Positions 34,250-45,951 of a DNA stretch of 64,000 nucleotides are shown piece by piece. Within the stretch, counting starts at the first letter, position 1, and every line of letters begins with the position of its first letter. The translations under genes were made by a program, and so were the position numbers. Under the pieces are notes generated by a model. The model made no database searches and was not told where the DNA came from. It worked only from the letters and a program-made list of their open reading frames with translations. The stretch covers positions 11,231,001 to 11,295,000 of the forward strand of contig NC_066280.1 in assembly GCF_905404315.1 (NCBI RefSeq). Direction: 5' to 3'. The DNA is from Leptidea sinapis (taxonomy: Eukaryota > Arthropoda > Insecta > Lepidoptera > Pieridae).

Positions 34250-35118
34250 TTAAATAATCATAAAACCAAATATATTAAATTCACCGCGCCAAATGTCAAA
34301 AATGTAGATGCAAATATTTATTAAATGGAGAGGTGGTAAAACCAGTGGAATCCGCTATATTTCTTGGCATTACTCTTGATTCCAAATTTCAGTGGGGCCC
34401 CCATATTAAAGGATTGGCGAATAGGCTTAGTTCTGCAGCACATGCGGTTAAGAAAATTAGACGGTTAACTGACATAGATACGGCGAGATTAGTATACTTT
34501 AGTTATTTTCATAGTATTATGTCCTATGGTATATTGTTATGGGGCAGTGCAGCCGGTCCTAAAGAATCATTAAGAGAAAAATTTAAAGAAATAAACATTT
34601 TTGACTGTTGCTTCTCAATACATTTTTGATAATGTTTTGTATGTTCATAAGCACATTGAGCAATTATCTAGAAACTGTGACATTCATAATGTTAACACGA
34701 GGAACAAACATAAACTTGTTGTGCCTACTACTCGGTTGGGTCGAGTTAGTAAGTCTTTTGTTGGGCGATGTATATGCTTCTACAATATGATCCCAGAAAA
34801 TGTACAAAACAAATGTGTTACGAAAATTAAAAGAATTGTTAAAAAACATTTGTGTGGGAAAGGTTATTATAGCATAAACGATTTTCTTAATGAAACGGAC
34901 TGGGAATAAAGCGAACACCCTCAGGCTCTTTAATTATAAATGTTTATTGTACGATATTACATTGTAATCCATATTTTATATTAAAAAAAAAGCCCGCTGA
35001 GTTTCTTGCCCATTCTTCTCAGGTCTGAGGCAGTCTCTTTTGAATGGGTGGTAGATTTTGACGTTCAATAAGTGATTTTAAATCCTATTTTGAATAAAAA
35101 TATTTGAATTTGAATTTG
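34250..35118 (+). pseudogene. LINE-D copy D1, RT end and 3' region
   Basis: 34333-34629 encodes VESAIFLGITLDSKFQWGPH, then SYGILLWGSAA. After a frameshift near 34605 comes TVASQYIFDNVLYVHKH, then VNTRNKHKLVVPTTRLGR and CICFYNMIPENV (to 34909). The 3' block CCCATTCTTCTCAGGTCTGA and repeated GAATTT units (35105-35118) close the element. It is 5'-truncated, lacks the FADD palm, and is related to Jockey-like LINEs. Confidence 0.88.
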
Positions 35119-35354
35119 AACCAACGCTTTTTCTTGATTGGCTTTCTTTAAAAAACCTTCAATAGATATTGGCGTTTACAAAGCTAATTGAGTTGGATAC
35201 CTATTGAAATGCTTTTCATTTATATTCTTATGTATGTACTGATGTTCCGATCAAATCGGAATACAGAAATCTTTAGCCGCGAATATAGTAAAAACGCGAA
35301 TGAAGGAAGCGCAAATAAGGAACTTTTACTGTATATCAACATAGGTTCTAACCT

Positions 35355-35679
35355 AAAATATAAATTCATTATTCCCCGGAGTGCTTATTACGGAACACGG
35401 AAATGGAAATTATAATGAAATGATACTAGTAACAACCGGATGAAACTCGATTTTTTCATTCAAAGGTCACAGAAAATATTACAGAAATAAGTGAATTTTG
35501 AAATGTCACGAAGTCATTATTGCTTTTTCATACTTCCTTAATCGAGTACCGATAAAAACCTTTCCTACTGTGATTTTTTGCTAATTCAAGTATAAATTTA
35601 GAACATAATTTTAATCGCTTCAAACTTGTGAAAAATGGATTTCTATATAACGGAGATAATATTATTAATACATGAATAT
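35355..35679 (+). repeat. Left arm of a 325-bp near-identical inverted repeat
   Basis: Matches 38102-38425 in reverse complement at 323 of 325 positions by eye: one substitution and one T-run length difference. Contains CCCCGGAGTGCTTATTACGG and ACCGGATGAAACTCG. Confidence 0.93.
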
Positions 35680-35730
35680 CATTCATATGCGTATAAAGGA
35701 ATAAAGCAATTACAATTATCTTAAGTTTAT

Positions 35731-36048
35731 CAGTGGGAGCCTCCTTTGCTCAGGATGCCGGCTAGATTATGGGTACCACAACGGTGCCCCTTTTTCTGCC
35801 GTGAAGCAGTAATGTGTAAACATTCTTGTGTTTTGGTTTGAAGGCGCCGTAGCTAGTAAATTACTTGGCAAATGAGACTTAACATCTTCTGTCTCAATGT
35901 GATGCTGCAGTTGTAGTTTTGCTTGCCATTCAGAATTTTTCAGTTTTTCAAGAATCCTGAGCGGCACTGCATTGTAATGGGCAGGGCGTATCATAAAGCA
36001 TCAGCTGAACGTCCTGCTCGTCTTGTCCCATATTTTCATTAAAAAAAA
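35731..36048 (+). repeat. S1 repeat, copy f
   Basis: CAGTGGGAGCCTCCTTTGC to CATATTTTCATT plus A run. Inside the inverted repeat pair. Confidence 0.88.
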
Positions 36049-36200
36049 CATAAATTATCGTCATTGGATTTATTGAATTCATTGTAACGGTTGCCCTCTC
36101 TAAAAAAAGTAACTCAAAAATTAATTGAAATAAAAAAACGTATTTCTAATAGTGATTTTAATGAATATAATATGGATTTTTACACATGTGTATTAATAAA

Positions 36201-36335
36201 CCAGTGGAAGGCTCGTTTGCATAGGGGGCCGGCTAGATTATGGGTACCACAACGGCGCCTATTTATGCCGTGAAGAAGTAATGTGTAAGCATTATTGTGT
36301 TACGGTCTGAAGGGCGCCGAAGCTACTGAAATTAA
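36201..36335 (+). repeat. S1 repeat, copy g (5' half only)
   Basis: CCAGTGGAAGGCTCGTTTGC to CGCCGAAGCTACTGAAATTA, then cut. Truncation at the 3' side is unusual for an A-tailed retroposon. Confidence 0.8.
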
Positions 36336-36344
36336 CTAAAAATA

Positions 36345-36545
36345 TGGTTGCCAGCTCTCAGTCAGCCGCAACATAAAGATTGCCAGGTGTAAACAAGTAC
36401 ATTTTGATAATTAATTGTAGTCATCTGTTTTTTTGGCCGCAAGCAGAGGTTACCATGATTTTAATAAACGATTGCCAGCACTCAGTCAGCCGCAACGTTA
36501 GGGTTGCCAGGTGTAAACAGGTATATTATTGTTAATTACACTTCT
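36345..36545 (+). repeat. Direct repeat pair upstream of mariner remnant
   Basis: TTGCCAGCTCTCAGTCAGCC and TTGCCAGCACTCAGTCAGCC begin two roughly 58-bp copies at 36352 and 36471, each continuing TTGCCAGGTGTAAACA. Confidence 0.75.
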
Positions 36546-36599
36546 GATTTTTATTAATTGAATACACAATTTAAGTTTTATATTTACAATTTACGATAA

Positions 36600-36960
36600 A
36601 CTATGGCTGCCAGCAAAAAAAGAGCCTTTAAAAAATTCCTGCTCCAGGTAAGAAGTCGATACAACTACTGAAGCGGTACGCAAAGTGAGGTCACAGAAAA
36701 ATTTTGTTTACCGATGAGAATTTTTTGTAAAATTGAGCAAGATTTTAACAAACAAAATTACCGTTTTTATGCTCAAAGCTCTAAGGAAGTTTCCCAATTA
36801 GTCGAGAGAGTGAAACGTGGGTACTATCTGACTTCAGTGATGGTTTGGTGGGGTATCGGCTATGAAGGAGTGACTGAGCCATACTTTTGAGAAAAAGATA
36901 TCAAAATATCGGTACAAGATACTATTCTTGAGAATGTAGTAATCCCCTTAATTGACTATA
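36600..36960 (+). pseudogene. Mariner-like transposase remnant
   Basis: Broken frames give MAASKKRAF at the start, then LFTDENF, then FNKQNYRFYAQSSKE, VSQLVERVKRGYYLTSVMVW, WGIGYEGVTEPYF, a stop, and QDTILENVV. This is the central part of a mariner-type transposase. FTDEN keeps the first catalytic acid; the later two are not seen. The N-terminal half is largely missing. Confidence 0.82.
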
Positions 36961-37239
36961 TTGTATTAAACTAACACTCTCTAAAAATAATAAATGTTAT
37001 TTGCAATATAATTTTTTTTTCTTTGTTTCAGTATTTATAGCAAGACTACAAGTGTCAAGCTGCACGTAAATTGAAAATCTTATGTATTTAATATTACCTT
37101 GAGCCATTGTCATCTCATACATTACATTACATGAAAAAAAATACAGTCCTAGTGTCCAGTAAACCAAATACCATCGCATGAGCCAAATACTAGTTTGAAA
37201 ACTGATTTATACTTTACAATAATATTTATAAGCATTTTG

Positions 37240-37425
37240 AATTACCGTCAATTCAAATATAATAATAATATTGACAGACTTTTACACAGATAAACTTGCC
37301 CCAAACTAAGAAAAGCCTGTACTATGGGCACAGGACGATGATATATTTAGTACAATATACATACTTAAACATCCATGACTCGGAAATAAACATACATATT
37401 CATCACGAAAATGTTTGCACTATAT
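37240..37425 (-). repeat. SINE S2, copy b (body only)
   Basis: Matches the S2 body in reverse (TTGACAGACTTTTACACAGA, CATCCATGACTCGGAAATAA) but lacks the tRNA-like head, so it is 5'-truncated. Confidence 0.8.
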
Positions 37426-37438
37426 AATTATATATATT

Positions 37439-37627
37439 ACTAGCCCTTCCCAACCGCTTCGCTTGTCGAATTTCAAAAGGAAGGAAAATTGTAATTTGAA
37501 AAATAAGTAGCCATAACCTATCTAGGATAAATTTCAAATCGAATGGTGGTAGTTTCATGTCGATACGATCAGTGGTTGAGGCTTGAAAGAGCCTCAAACA
37601 AAGAGCATTTTCACTATATATATAAAG
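37439..37627 (-). repeat. Helitron-like element, short
   Basis: One end is ACTAGCCCTTCCCAACCGC (CTAG terminus in reverse), the other is CACTATATATATAAAGATA. A common insect Helitron-derived layout; no coding. Confidence 0.5.
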
Positions 37628-38101
37628 ATACAATATAATTACATAGATCGTAAGTTCCAGAAAATAGAAAATAAATTAGTTCTGTGACTTTTAATCACTT
37701 GGACACCTCTGTATCACCCACGGAACCAGAATATTCCCATTATTTGCATATCCCCAGGGAGTCATACAGGATAAAAGGATTATAATAACTTCATACTATG
37801 TATAAAATATGAAAATTTTGCCCTTTACGCCGCCTTTATGTCTTATGGTAACTGAAACCATCCAATGGAGCAAAACATGCAAAAACCATACCAGTGGATC
37901 AAAGCATCTTAAAGAATTTCACTTCAATGAAGAAAGGGTTACGGTAAACTTCATAGCTCAATGAACAAGTAACATTATGAAACATTTTTATGAACGCTTC
38001 GGTACTAAAGTTTACACTTCACTTATTGGACATATTTTCTCATATAACCGTAATATACTCTCAAAATTACCTCCTTTATTTTTATAAAGATAGATCTTTA
38101 T
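37628..38101. other. Interval inside the inverted repeat pair
   Basis: No gene recognised. An 87-codon open stretch at 37990-38253 enters the right arm and is judged accidental. Confidence 0.45.
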
Positions 38102-38425
38102 ATATTCATGTATTAATAATATTATCTCCGTTATATAGAAATCCATTTTTCACAAGTTTGAAGCGATTAAAATTATGTTCTAAATTTATACTTGAATTAG
38201 CAAAAAATCACAGTAGGAAAGGTTTTTATCGGTACTCGATTAAGGAAGTATGAAAAAGCAATAATGACTTCGTGACATTTCAAATTTCACTTATTTCTGT
38301 AATATTTTCTGTGACCTTTGAATGAAAAATCGAGTTTCATCCGGTTGTTACTAGTATCATTTCATTATAATTTCCATTTCCGTGTTCCGTAATAAGCACT
38401 CCGGGGAATAATGAATTTATATTTT
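38102..38425 (-). repeat. Right arm of the 325-bp inverted repeat
   Basis: Reverse complement of 35355-35679. The sequences outside both arms differ and show no target duplication. Confidence 0.93.
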
Positions 38426-39311
38426 CGTACAAATTTATTTCAAACAGCGTTGCTTCATTATTGCTTTAATAATATTTGAGTTAAAACCTACTCCAATAAT
38501 TTATTAACTTGCAGATAATAATAATAAAATTGAAAGTTATTAAAAAAAATATATTTAAATAAAATAACTATATTAAAATTTTGAAATTTTCAAGCTTATT
38601 ATAAATGTTCAAATTAATTAAATAAAACAAATTTTAATCAGCCTTACGTGGTTACTACACACCTCGTACTCTGAACGGCTACGGCGCGTAGTAGCGAGAC
38701 GTAGGCACGTAGTAGGTGTGAGTGCCTACGATAGCTCGCGGCTACTTGAATTCTTACAGCTGTTCCGAAATGATATTACAGAAAATAGGTTTATTTAGGT
38801 AAATTATGTATATATTTTTTTTAATCACGGATAAGGTGTATTTTTATGCCTGAATATCTTATTATTAGTTTTTCTTGCTTTATATTTTTATTTTTATAAT
38901 TATAACTTTACGGATGTATTAGACAAAATATACACAATATATACATAGCTACTAACTTACTCACTAACTTGATTGATTGTAGGATTTGTGGATCAATAAG
39001 TAGAACCTACCTGACGTAACTTAGTCTGACATATGTCATGACGGGGTTTCAAAAGACTATTTTAATTGAAAACAAAACTTATCATATTTTCTTTGAGAAA
39101 TAATGTTAGGACACAATACCAAGGATACAAAAACACTCCTACATGTGTTTTTTCTATTATTATGAATACAGATAAAATAAGATATAAGGTATATTTAGGT
39201 ACAATAATTGATAAAATTATGAATTTCCTTAAGCTAATGTAATGTTATCAAAATATTGAACAAATAAACATACATTTTCAAAAATTTAAGATATAAAGAA
39301 GATGAGAAGGA
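38426..39311. other. Interval with a GC-rich island
   Basis: 38645-38750 is unusually GC-rich for the region and holds CGTAGGCAC / GTGCCTACG arms (38700-38708 and 38722-38730) and repeated CGTAGTAG. No gene seen. Confidence 0.5.
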
Positions 39312-39594
39312 ATTTTTATGACAATAAGGGACGAGACGAGCAGGAAGTTCAGCTGATGGTAATTGAGAAGCCCTGCCCAGTACAATGCAGTGCCGCTGAG
39401 GAGTCGCGCTCGTCACCTAGAGACATAAGATGTTAATTCTTATTTGCCCAGTAATTTCATTAGCTACTTAGCCCTTCAGACCGAAACACAGTAATGTGGT
39501 AAACATTTACTGCTTCATTTCAGAAATAAGCGCCGTTGTGTCACCCGTAATCTAGCCGTCATCCTGTGTAAAGGAGCCTCCCACTAGTGGCCCT
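39312..39594 (-). repeat. S1 repeat, copy h
   Basis: Reverse orientation, TTTTTATGACAATAAGGGAC to GGAGCCTCCCACTA, with a deletion removing one side of the GCCGCTCAG stem near 39405. Confidence 0.85.
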
Positions 39595-39668
39595 GCCCAC
39601 TGCCATTTCAGTTTCGCAACTATGTCGAAGACTTTGGTTCTCCTACAGATCTCCTCATTGCTGATTCT
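39595..39668 (-). repeat. RTE-like scrap
   Basis: CCCACTGCCATTTCAGTTTC and GAAGACTTTGGTTCTCCTAC match the outer edge of the RTE fragment at 10915-10975. Confidence 0.6.
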
Positions 39669-40475
39669 TACACACCGCCTCACACTACAAAGTATGTAAA
39701 AAACACTGCCTAAGTAAGTAAGATAGGTTACTTAGCAAGTTCCATCTTTATATTAAATTAAAAGTTAACGTTTTGCGGGGAAATAATATTTTTTCTATTT
39801 AAAAATTACTTATTGTTATAATAATTATATTGTACAGTGAGACAGGACCCATAGCTTCGCAGTTCTACACACACTTGACCGTTATTTTTATATTATAATA
39901 TACCTACTAATTGCTTCTCAACTAACTTATCATAAAACGAAAGGAGATGTAAATTTACTCTGGACTAATTAATAAAATATTCAAAACTTGAAAGTAAGAT
40001 CTTGAAACTAATGCAGCTAAAGAGAAATTTGTTTGAGTTCGTATCTCTTTGCTTGAACTGAAGAAGCATCCGGTTATTTTTTATTTTATAATAATTTATA
40101 TGCGACGCAGCACTTAAGTATAAAAAAGGTGTAAGGTTGTTATTTAAATATTTCTACTTAATTGGATTGCTTAATAAATTTCAACGCATTTAACTTAAAA
40201 ATGAAATGAAATACAAGAGATAGGATTTGAAACTTATAGGTTAAAAAAAAGATGTATTACAAATCTGTGTCTTTCTGTTGTTTAACGTTCAAATATATTT
40301 AGACATTGCTTGTATTAATGTTCGTGTATGAGCATGTCTAGGTTGTGTAATGGATGGATTATATTCATATGGAATATTTATAGGGTAAAAATATAATTTT
40401 AATGAGAGTTTTCTAAAAGAAGGCAATCCTTTCGTAGCGTTTCACGAAAATAATGCGAGAGTTACCTTTCAAGAC
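39669..40475. other. Interval, no gene seen
   Basis: Nothing recognised in about 800 bp of AT-rich sequence. Confidence 0.4.
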
Positions 40476-40792
40476 TTTTTTCATGACAAAAAGGGACAAG
40501 ATGCGCAGGACGTTCATCTGATAGTAATTGACGCCAATACGCCCTGCCCATTACAATTCAGTGCCGCTCCAGATTCTTGAAAAATCCAAAACATCTGAGC
40601 GGCACCACAATTGCGCTCGTCACCTTGAGACATAAGATGTTATGTCTCATTTGCCCAGTAATTTCACTACCTACGGTGCCCTTCTGACCGAAACGCAATA
40701 ATGTTTACAAATGACTACTTCACGGCAGAAATAGGCACCGTTGTGGTACCCATAATCTAGCCAGCATCCTGTGCAAATGAGCCTCCCACTGG
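40476..40792 (-). repeat. S1 repeat, copy i
   Basis: Complete in reverse: TTTTTTCATGACAAAAAGGG to GAGCCTCCCACTGG. Confidence 0.88.
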
Positions 40793-41089
40793 TAAAGTTT
40801 TTGTCTTGAAAAATAAAAATCAAAATAATTTGTCAATGTTACTTTAGTAACACTTAATTTTTATATTTTCTGAATTCTTCTAACGACTTTAGAAGAGTGT
40901 GTCGCGCAGTAATTTGCAGACCAAACCTATTTATTGAAAATAAATTTCCAATTTAGTAATTTTTCCGGCTAGTAAAAGACTGATTTTTGGAACTATAAAC
41001 GTGTTGGTTTTTGTTTACGTAAGTTTGATCATAAATCCCTTTTTGTGAATGAAAGTTTGTATGTTACACTTTTACGCTAGACTAGAGCT

Positions 41090-41361
41090 TGGGAAAGGAA
41101 TATTTTGTCCCGGAATAATCCATGATTCCCGCGGAATTTGTGAAAAACTCTAATTCAGGTCGATGAGCTATAACTATAATAATAGTAGGTTTAGTTTGCT
41201 ATAGCAACCTTCCTCGAAATAGGATTTATATAATATATTGAGAACGGAAGCGAAAACAGTAATCGTAACTAAAATAGGACATGAGATAATCATCAATTCC
41301 AGACTTGTTTATTACTTTTAAAAACTCTATCTACGCTGACAAAGTCGCGGAAATCAGCTGG
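41090..41361 (+). repeat. Helitron-like H3, copy 2
   Basis: Matches 48345-48637: AGACTAGAGCTTG, CCGCGG, GAGCTATAACTATA, GTAGGTTTAGTTTGC. Ends AAGTCGCGGAAATCAGCTGG (CTAG mutated to CTGG). Confidence 0.65.
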
Positions 41362-41504
41362 TTATGGAATAAATAATATTATAGACATAAGTTATTCCTG
41401 ATCTTTCATAATCTTGATGTCAATTTATGTTTTTAAACTTTTATCATCGCGGAACTTCAATATTGTTATTATTATGACGGGTACTCGCCATATATATTTG
41501 ATGC

Positions 41505-42642
41505 CGATATTTCGATCCAATTGCATCTTGGATGTCACATTAGAAACTCGCCCTAACGGCATGATAAGCCATGGTGTTTATAGAACACCCACTCACAATG
41601 ACAGATACCTTCACGGCACTTCGCTTCACCATCCCGTACATCTAGCGTGAGTGGCTACATCATTGACAAAACGTGCATATGATCTGTGTGATGGTGATCA
41701 CTTGACGCAGGAACTGGAGCACGTTAGGAAGAGTGTTCAGAAGAGCTGTTCAACCTGATTCCTGCCGCCGAATTCCACCTACGCACGACACGCCACAAGT
41801 TAGGATATCATCCCCACCATCTGGATGTGTGGCGGTCCTCCACAGTGCGGTTTTCAAGGAGCTTTCTTCCACGTACTACAAAGCTGTGGAATGAGCTTCC
41901 TTGTGCGGTGTTTCCGGAACGATACGACATGGGTACCTTCAAAAAAAGTGCGTACACCTTCCATAAAGGCCGGCAACGCTCCTGTGATTCCTCTGGTGTT
42001 GCAAGAGATTGTGGGCGGCGGTGATCACTTAACAACAGGTGACCCGTACGCTCGTTTTTCCTCCTATTCCTCAAACAAAAAAAAAAAGACGTTAATAGAG
42101 TACTTCGTCAAAATGGGCACAAAACGGCTTTTACAAGTGTTTCACATAGCGCAACGGTGGAACGGCGAATGGCATATCTACCATATATGAAAGGGGTCAC
42201 TGATAAAAAAGGCAGGATACTAAGGAGGAACTATGATATAAAAACAATTTTTCAAGCCCTCAAAAAAGTGGTCGCCTACCTACGTTCACCATAAGGCAGT
42301 ATTCCATACCAATGCCCCGGGGTCTATAAAGTTGACTGCAGCTGCGGAAGCTCTATATCGGACAGACAAAACGAGCTATTTCTCAACGCGTTAAGAAACA
42401 CATCAGCGCAAAAAAAAACGATCCTAAAAAATCTGCAATAGCCGAACACTTGCTAAAAGCCGGTACCAACCATTGGATCGAGCTGCACAACCCACGAGTG
42501 ATTTCTGCTGAACGCCAATACATCCCACGGCTTGTTAGAAGCTATAGAAATTAAAAAGCATCCTAACTGCTTTAAGGCGACACTAAATGCCAGCGGCCTT
42601 GAGCGATATGAGTTCACGGCTGCCGGCCCGCCATCTATGTAA
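41505..42642 (+). pseudogene. Penelope-like element (RT end and GIY-YIG), interrupted
   Basis: Before the insertion, 41510-41730 encodes CILDVTLETRPNGMISHGVY, then RTPTHNDRYLHGTSLHHPVH and, one stop later, SLTKRAYDLCDGDHLTQELE. This is the RT end of Penelope-like elements. After the LINE-A insertion, 42100-42640 encodes VLRQNGHKTAF, RRMAYLPYMKGVTDK, the GIY-YIG signature (GVYKVDCSCGS at 42319, YIGQTKR at 42354), KSAIAEHLLKAGTNHW and EAIEIKKHPNCF. A stop at 42292, a frameshift at about 42353 and another near 42530 make it inactive. The polymerase core upstream of 41505 is missing. Confidence 0.85.
41727..42088 (+). pseudogene. LINE-A copy A6, 3' end with ACGTTA duplication
   Basis: Encodes LIPAAEFHL, then VWRSSTVRFSRSFLPRTTKL and ELPCAVFPERYDMG, then the standard 3' end and an A-tail. 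ACGTTA occurs at 41721-41726 and 42089-42094, a probable target-site duplication. It splits the Penelope-like element between its ELEHV and VLRQNG codons. Confidence 0.92.
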
Positions 42643-43528
42643 CAAAGCCAATATTTTCAAAATGCTTGGGTGGAAAACAGTTTATATGCTTACAATCCTC
42701 GTTATTCACTACTAATCTGAATCAATGAACCTACACAGAAAAGTACAAGCTATAAGAATAACTTTTCTGATAGAAGTACCAAAAAAATGCGTCACGCCAT
42801 GCCAAAAAACTTGTTTAACTTCAAAGAAAAGTGGTAGATCAAAAAGACTCGGCAGTCTTACCTATAACCAACAGCAAGCATTAGTAACCTACAAATAAGA
42901 CTTAAGGATATGTGTAACAGGATTAAGTAGTGTACGTAGCTCGAAATGCTATACTTTCACCACAAAACTTGTCTAAAAACACCATGTTTGCGTGTTTTTT
43001 GCTTACTCTTCGCCTTAATATGGAGGATGATTTTAGTGAAGTGAGTGAAGGTTTTGACTAAAATAATAAATACAGTTAACACAGACGCCGCAGCTTAACA
43101 GAACGTGTATGCCTAACATTAGTATCACAATACAAAGTACGTATAACTAAAATCCTTCAGATTCACTGAACTGGAATTGATAGCAATTGTTGGGCCGCTA
43201 TCAACCGTAGATAGTTGTTGTTGACGACCCGTTAAATGAGATTAATTTAATCTTGGCTTACAGTTTCTAGAACATTGTTAACAATGATAATAATGTCTTA
43301 AGTAGCGTCAAAGAACGGGCTGTGTTTAAGAACAGTTTAATTAATATTAATAATTGTATCATTCGTTCTCGGTTTATAAATAAGATGTCAAATTTCCGCC
43401 TAAACATCATAGCATCACGTGCTATGAATAAGTGTGGTGAAGTGATGTCACTGTTTGTCTGTAATAATATTGTTTTTTAATAGTTATTTAAAAATAACTG
43501 TGTATGTGGTAACGGTATATACGTTGCC
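42643..43528. other. Interval, no gene seen
   Basis: May include Penelope 3' sequence but nothing is recognisable. A short frame at 43020 (MEDDFSEVSEGFD) is too small to call. Confidence 0.4.
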
Positions 43529-43718
43529 AAAGCTGGTGAAATTACTGGGCAAATGAGACTTAACATCTTATGTCTTAAGGTGACGAGCGCAATTGTATTG
43601 CCGCTCAGAATTTTTTGGGTTATCGAGAATCTTAAGCGGCACTGCATTTTAATAGGCAAGGCGTATCAATTAACATCAACTGAACGTCCTGCTCGTCCCT
43701 ACCCTTTTTCATTAAAAC
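43529..43718 (+). repeat. S1 repeat, copy j (5'-truncated)
   Basis: Begins at AGCTGGTGAAATTACTGGGC and runs to the A-tail. Confidence 0.85.
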
Positions 43719-44066
43719 AATTACTTCACAAACGGATGTCTATTTTTTTTATTTTTATTTTTTGTAAATTTTAATTTTAACTTGCATAAAATATGTTTAA
43801 TTATAAGATTTTTTTGTTATAAACAATTATGGTAATATGAGAATTGTGTGGATTTATGTATCAATATATTCAAAAGTAGCTTTTTGAATGAATCCAATTG
43901 AATGAATTGTATAAAATTAATGTATTCATTCATAAATATGTTTATTTGTTGATAGATAATTATCATTCTTTTCCGAGTAAAACAGCGCAATAAATAAAAA
44001 AAATGTTAGATATTAATAAATTGAATAAAAAAAAATCGAGCTGAAAAACACGAAAATTATGGCCCT
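43719..44066. other. AT-rich interval, no gene seen
   Basis: Poly-A and poly-T rich; nothing recognised. Confidence 0.4.
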
Positions 44067-44253
44067 TTGCAAGCCAGTGCCAGGATTCTTGGAAAATCCC
44101 AAAAATTCAGAGTGGCACTACAATTATGTTCCTCACCTTGAGACATAATAAAACACAATAACGTTTACACATTACTGCTTCCCGGCAGATATAGGCGCCG
44201 TTGTGGTACCCATAATATAGCCGACATCCTATACAACGGAGCCTCCCACTAGT
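44067..44253 (-). repeat. S1 repeat, copy k (partial)
   Basis: GTGCCAGGATTCTTGGAAAA to GGAGCCTCCCACTAG in reverse, with an internal deletion after GAGACATAA and the 3' end missing. Confidence 0.82.
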
Positions 44254-44559
44254 AATTCTATATTTTTTACAAAAACAGTACAATATTATATTGTAAGCGT
44301 AATTTTTCGCAGCCACTGCTATCTCAATATATTATGTAAATACATATATTTATGACATTCAGTCCGCGTCGTGACCTTACACTATATGACAACGTAAGCG
44401 ATTCTTGATATATGTAAATTTTACGGCGAACGGTGCCAAGCGGGTATTCTATAACTTACTGATATAAAAATCTGTTGGCACCAATTTCGATATTGTAATA
44501 TTGTGTGTGTTTCGATATTGGCTTTCTGTTGACTTGCAATGAAGCGCTGTTTCAAGTCG
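44254..44559. other. Interval, no gene seen
   Basis: Nothing recognised. Confidence 0.4.
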
Positions 44560-44715
44560 GAGATCGATTCCCGTACCGATGCGACTTACGGAACTTTAAG
44601 GTCAGAATATACTCAACTTGACTTGACCTCTGACTTTGCAGAAGTCGAAAAGCGGCAATTTTTATCTCATATCAGTTATATGCCTTGCCCGTTTATCTCC
44701 TCTTATTTATAAGAG
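44560..44715 (+). repeat. LINE-C 3' fragment, copy 1
   Basis: CTTACGGAACTTTAAGGTCA and GAATATACTCAA recur in reverse at 47950-48105, followed by a TGCCTTGCCCGTTTATCTCC tail like those of LINE-B. Confidence 0.55.
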
Positions 44716-44716
44716 A

Positions 44717-45275
44717 ATCTTATAAAATGTAATACAATATCGTACTCTATAACTTTTGTAAGTTTTGCAATATTGTCTAAGTCGAGTTAGTAAGTCTTTA
44801 AGGCGATGTATATGCTTTTACAACAAGATCCCAGAAAATGTTCAAAACAAATGTATTACGTTATTCAAAAGAATTGTTAAAAACGTTTGTTTGGTTAAGG
44901 TTACTATAGCATAAATGACTTTATTAATGATACCACAGATTGGGAATGGAGCGACTGCCCTCAGGCTACTAAATAATAAGTTTAATTGTACAATATTACT
45001 TTGGAAACATATTTTTTTGATGATAAAAAGCCCGCTGAGTATGTTGCGCCCATTCTTCTCAGGTCTGAGGTATTCGTTTTGGAATGGGTGGTAGTTTCTG
45101 ACTTTCAATAAGTGATGTCACATACTATTTTGAATAAAAATATTTGAATTTGAATTTGTCTGAGAAGTGTCTGCTTAGGAACAGAGATAAATATTTCATT
45201 CAGATATCAACTTTGGTAGAAGGTGTATTTTTCATTAGTTTATATATTCCATATGAAACTCATCTTGCCATATAA
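44717..45275 (+). repeat. Repeat V, copy 1, split by LINE-D
   Basis: 44717-44778 and 45156-45275 together match the uninterrupted inverted copy at 46750-46973 (AATACAATATCGTACT, GTTTTGCAATATTGTCT, AGATAAATATTTCATTCAGA). Confidence 0.85.
44779..45155 (+). pseudogene. LINE-D copy D3, 3' end with TTGTCT duplication
   Basis: Starts GTCGAGTTAGTAAGTCTTTA and ends with GAATTT units. TTGTCT flanks it at 44773-44778 and 45156-45161. Coding traces FYNKIPENVQN and DFINDTTDWEW are broken. Confidence 0.9.
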
Positions 45276-45522
45276 ATTATTATGAGTTAATAACTTTTCG
45301 ATTTCAATTTTGTTATGTCCCTACCTATCCATTTGGAAACACAATTATAAATTTAATAATATCTTTGATTAATAACTTTTATTATAATACAATAATGTGT
45401 TAATATGTTTTGCTAGCACTATAGCTAGCATGTCAATATTTAACTTTATACAATTTACATCAGAATTTCATGAATTCTATAAGACTATAGAAATTATTAG
45501 GATCTAGCCAATTATATAGCTT

Positions 45523-45765
45523 ACTAGCTGACCCAGCAACAGTTGTATTGCCGATATTAAAATCGCGATACAAAAGTAACTGTTGATCGTAGATGGGTGA
45601 AAATTTGAAGTTGTATATATTTTTTAATGCTGACTCATAATCAAACAAATTAAAAAAAAAATGTCAAAAAAATTAAAAAAAGAAACGTGTGGACCCTTAA
45701 AATTTAGGGGGATGAAAAATAGTCGTTGTCCGATTCTCAGACCTACCCAATATATATATATACCC
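45523..45765 (-). repeat. Helitron-like H2, copy 1 (partial)
   Basis: ACTAGCTGACCCAGCAACAG at one end, AATATATATATATACCC at the other. Shares CATTTAGGGGGATGAAAAATAG-type sequence with 51878-52319. Confidence 0.6.
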
Positions 45766-45951
45766 AAAAACAATTATTACGAATTGAATATCTTAAGTTT
45801 CGATACATAAATTAAATATGCCTAGTCATAAATCTATTGATATATTATGAACTGTTTCCAAGGGACAATTAGCCATATTGCAGGAGTTAATCATCAGTAT
45901 ATTCAGGATAAATTATTAGTCTCACATCGTTATTTAAACAATATATTCAAA

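Noticed and set aside
36345..36545. CRISPR-like or regulatory direct repeats
   Set aside because: Only two copies, unequal spacing, eukaryotic repeat-rich context; more likely duplicated end of the mariner remnant.
37990..38253. 87-codon open frame entering the right inverted-repeat arm
   Set aside because: Low-complexity AT-rich coding, no motif, and the same arm at the other locus is not part of an equivalent frame.
38640..38760. Possible RNA gene in GC-rich island
   Set aside because: Only a 9-bp stem and short repeats; no match to a known RNA fold.
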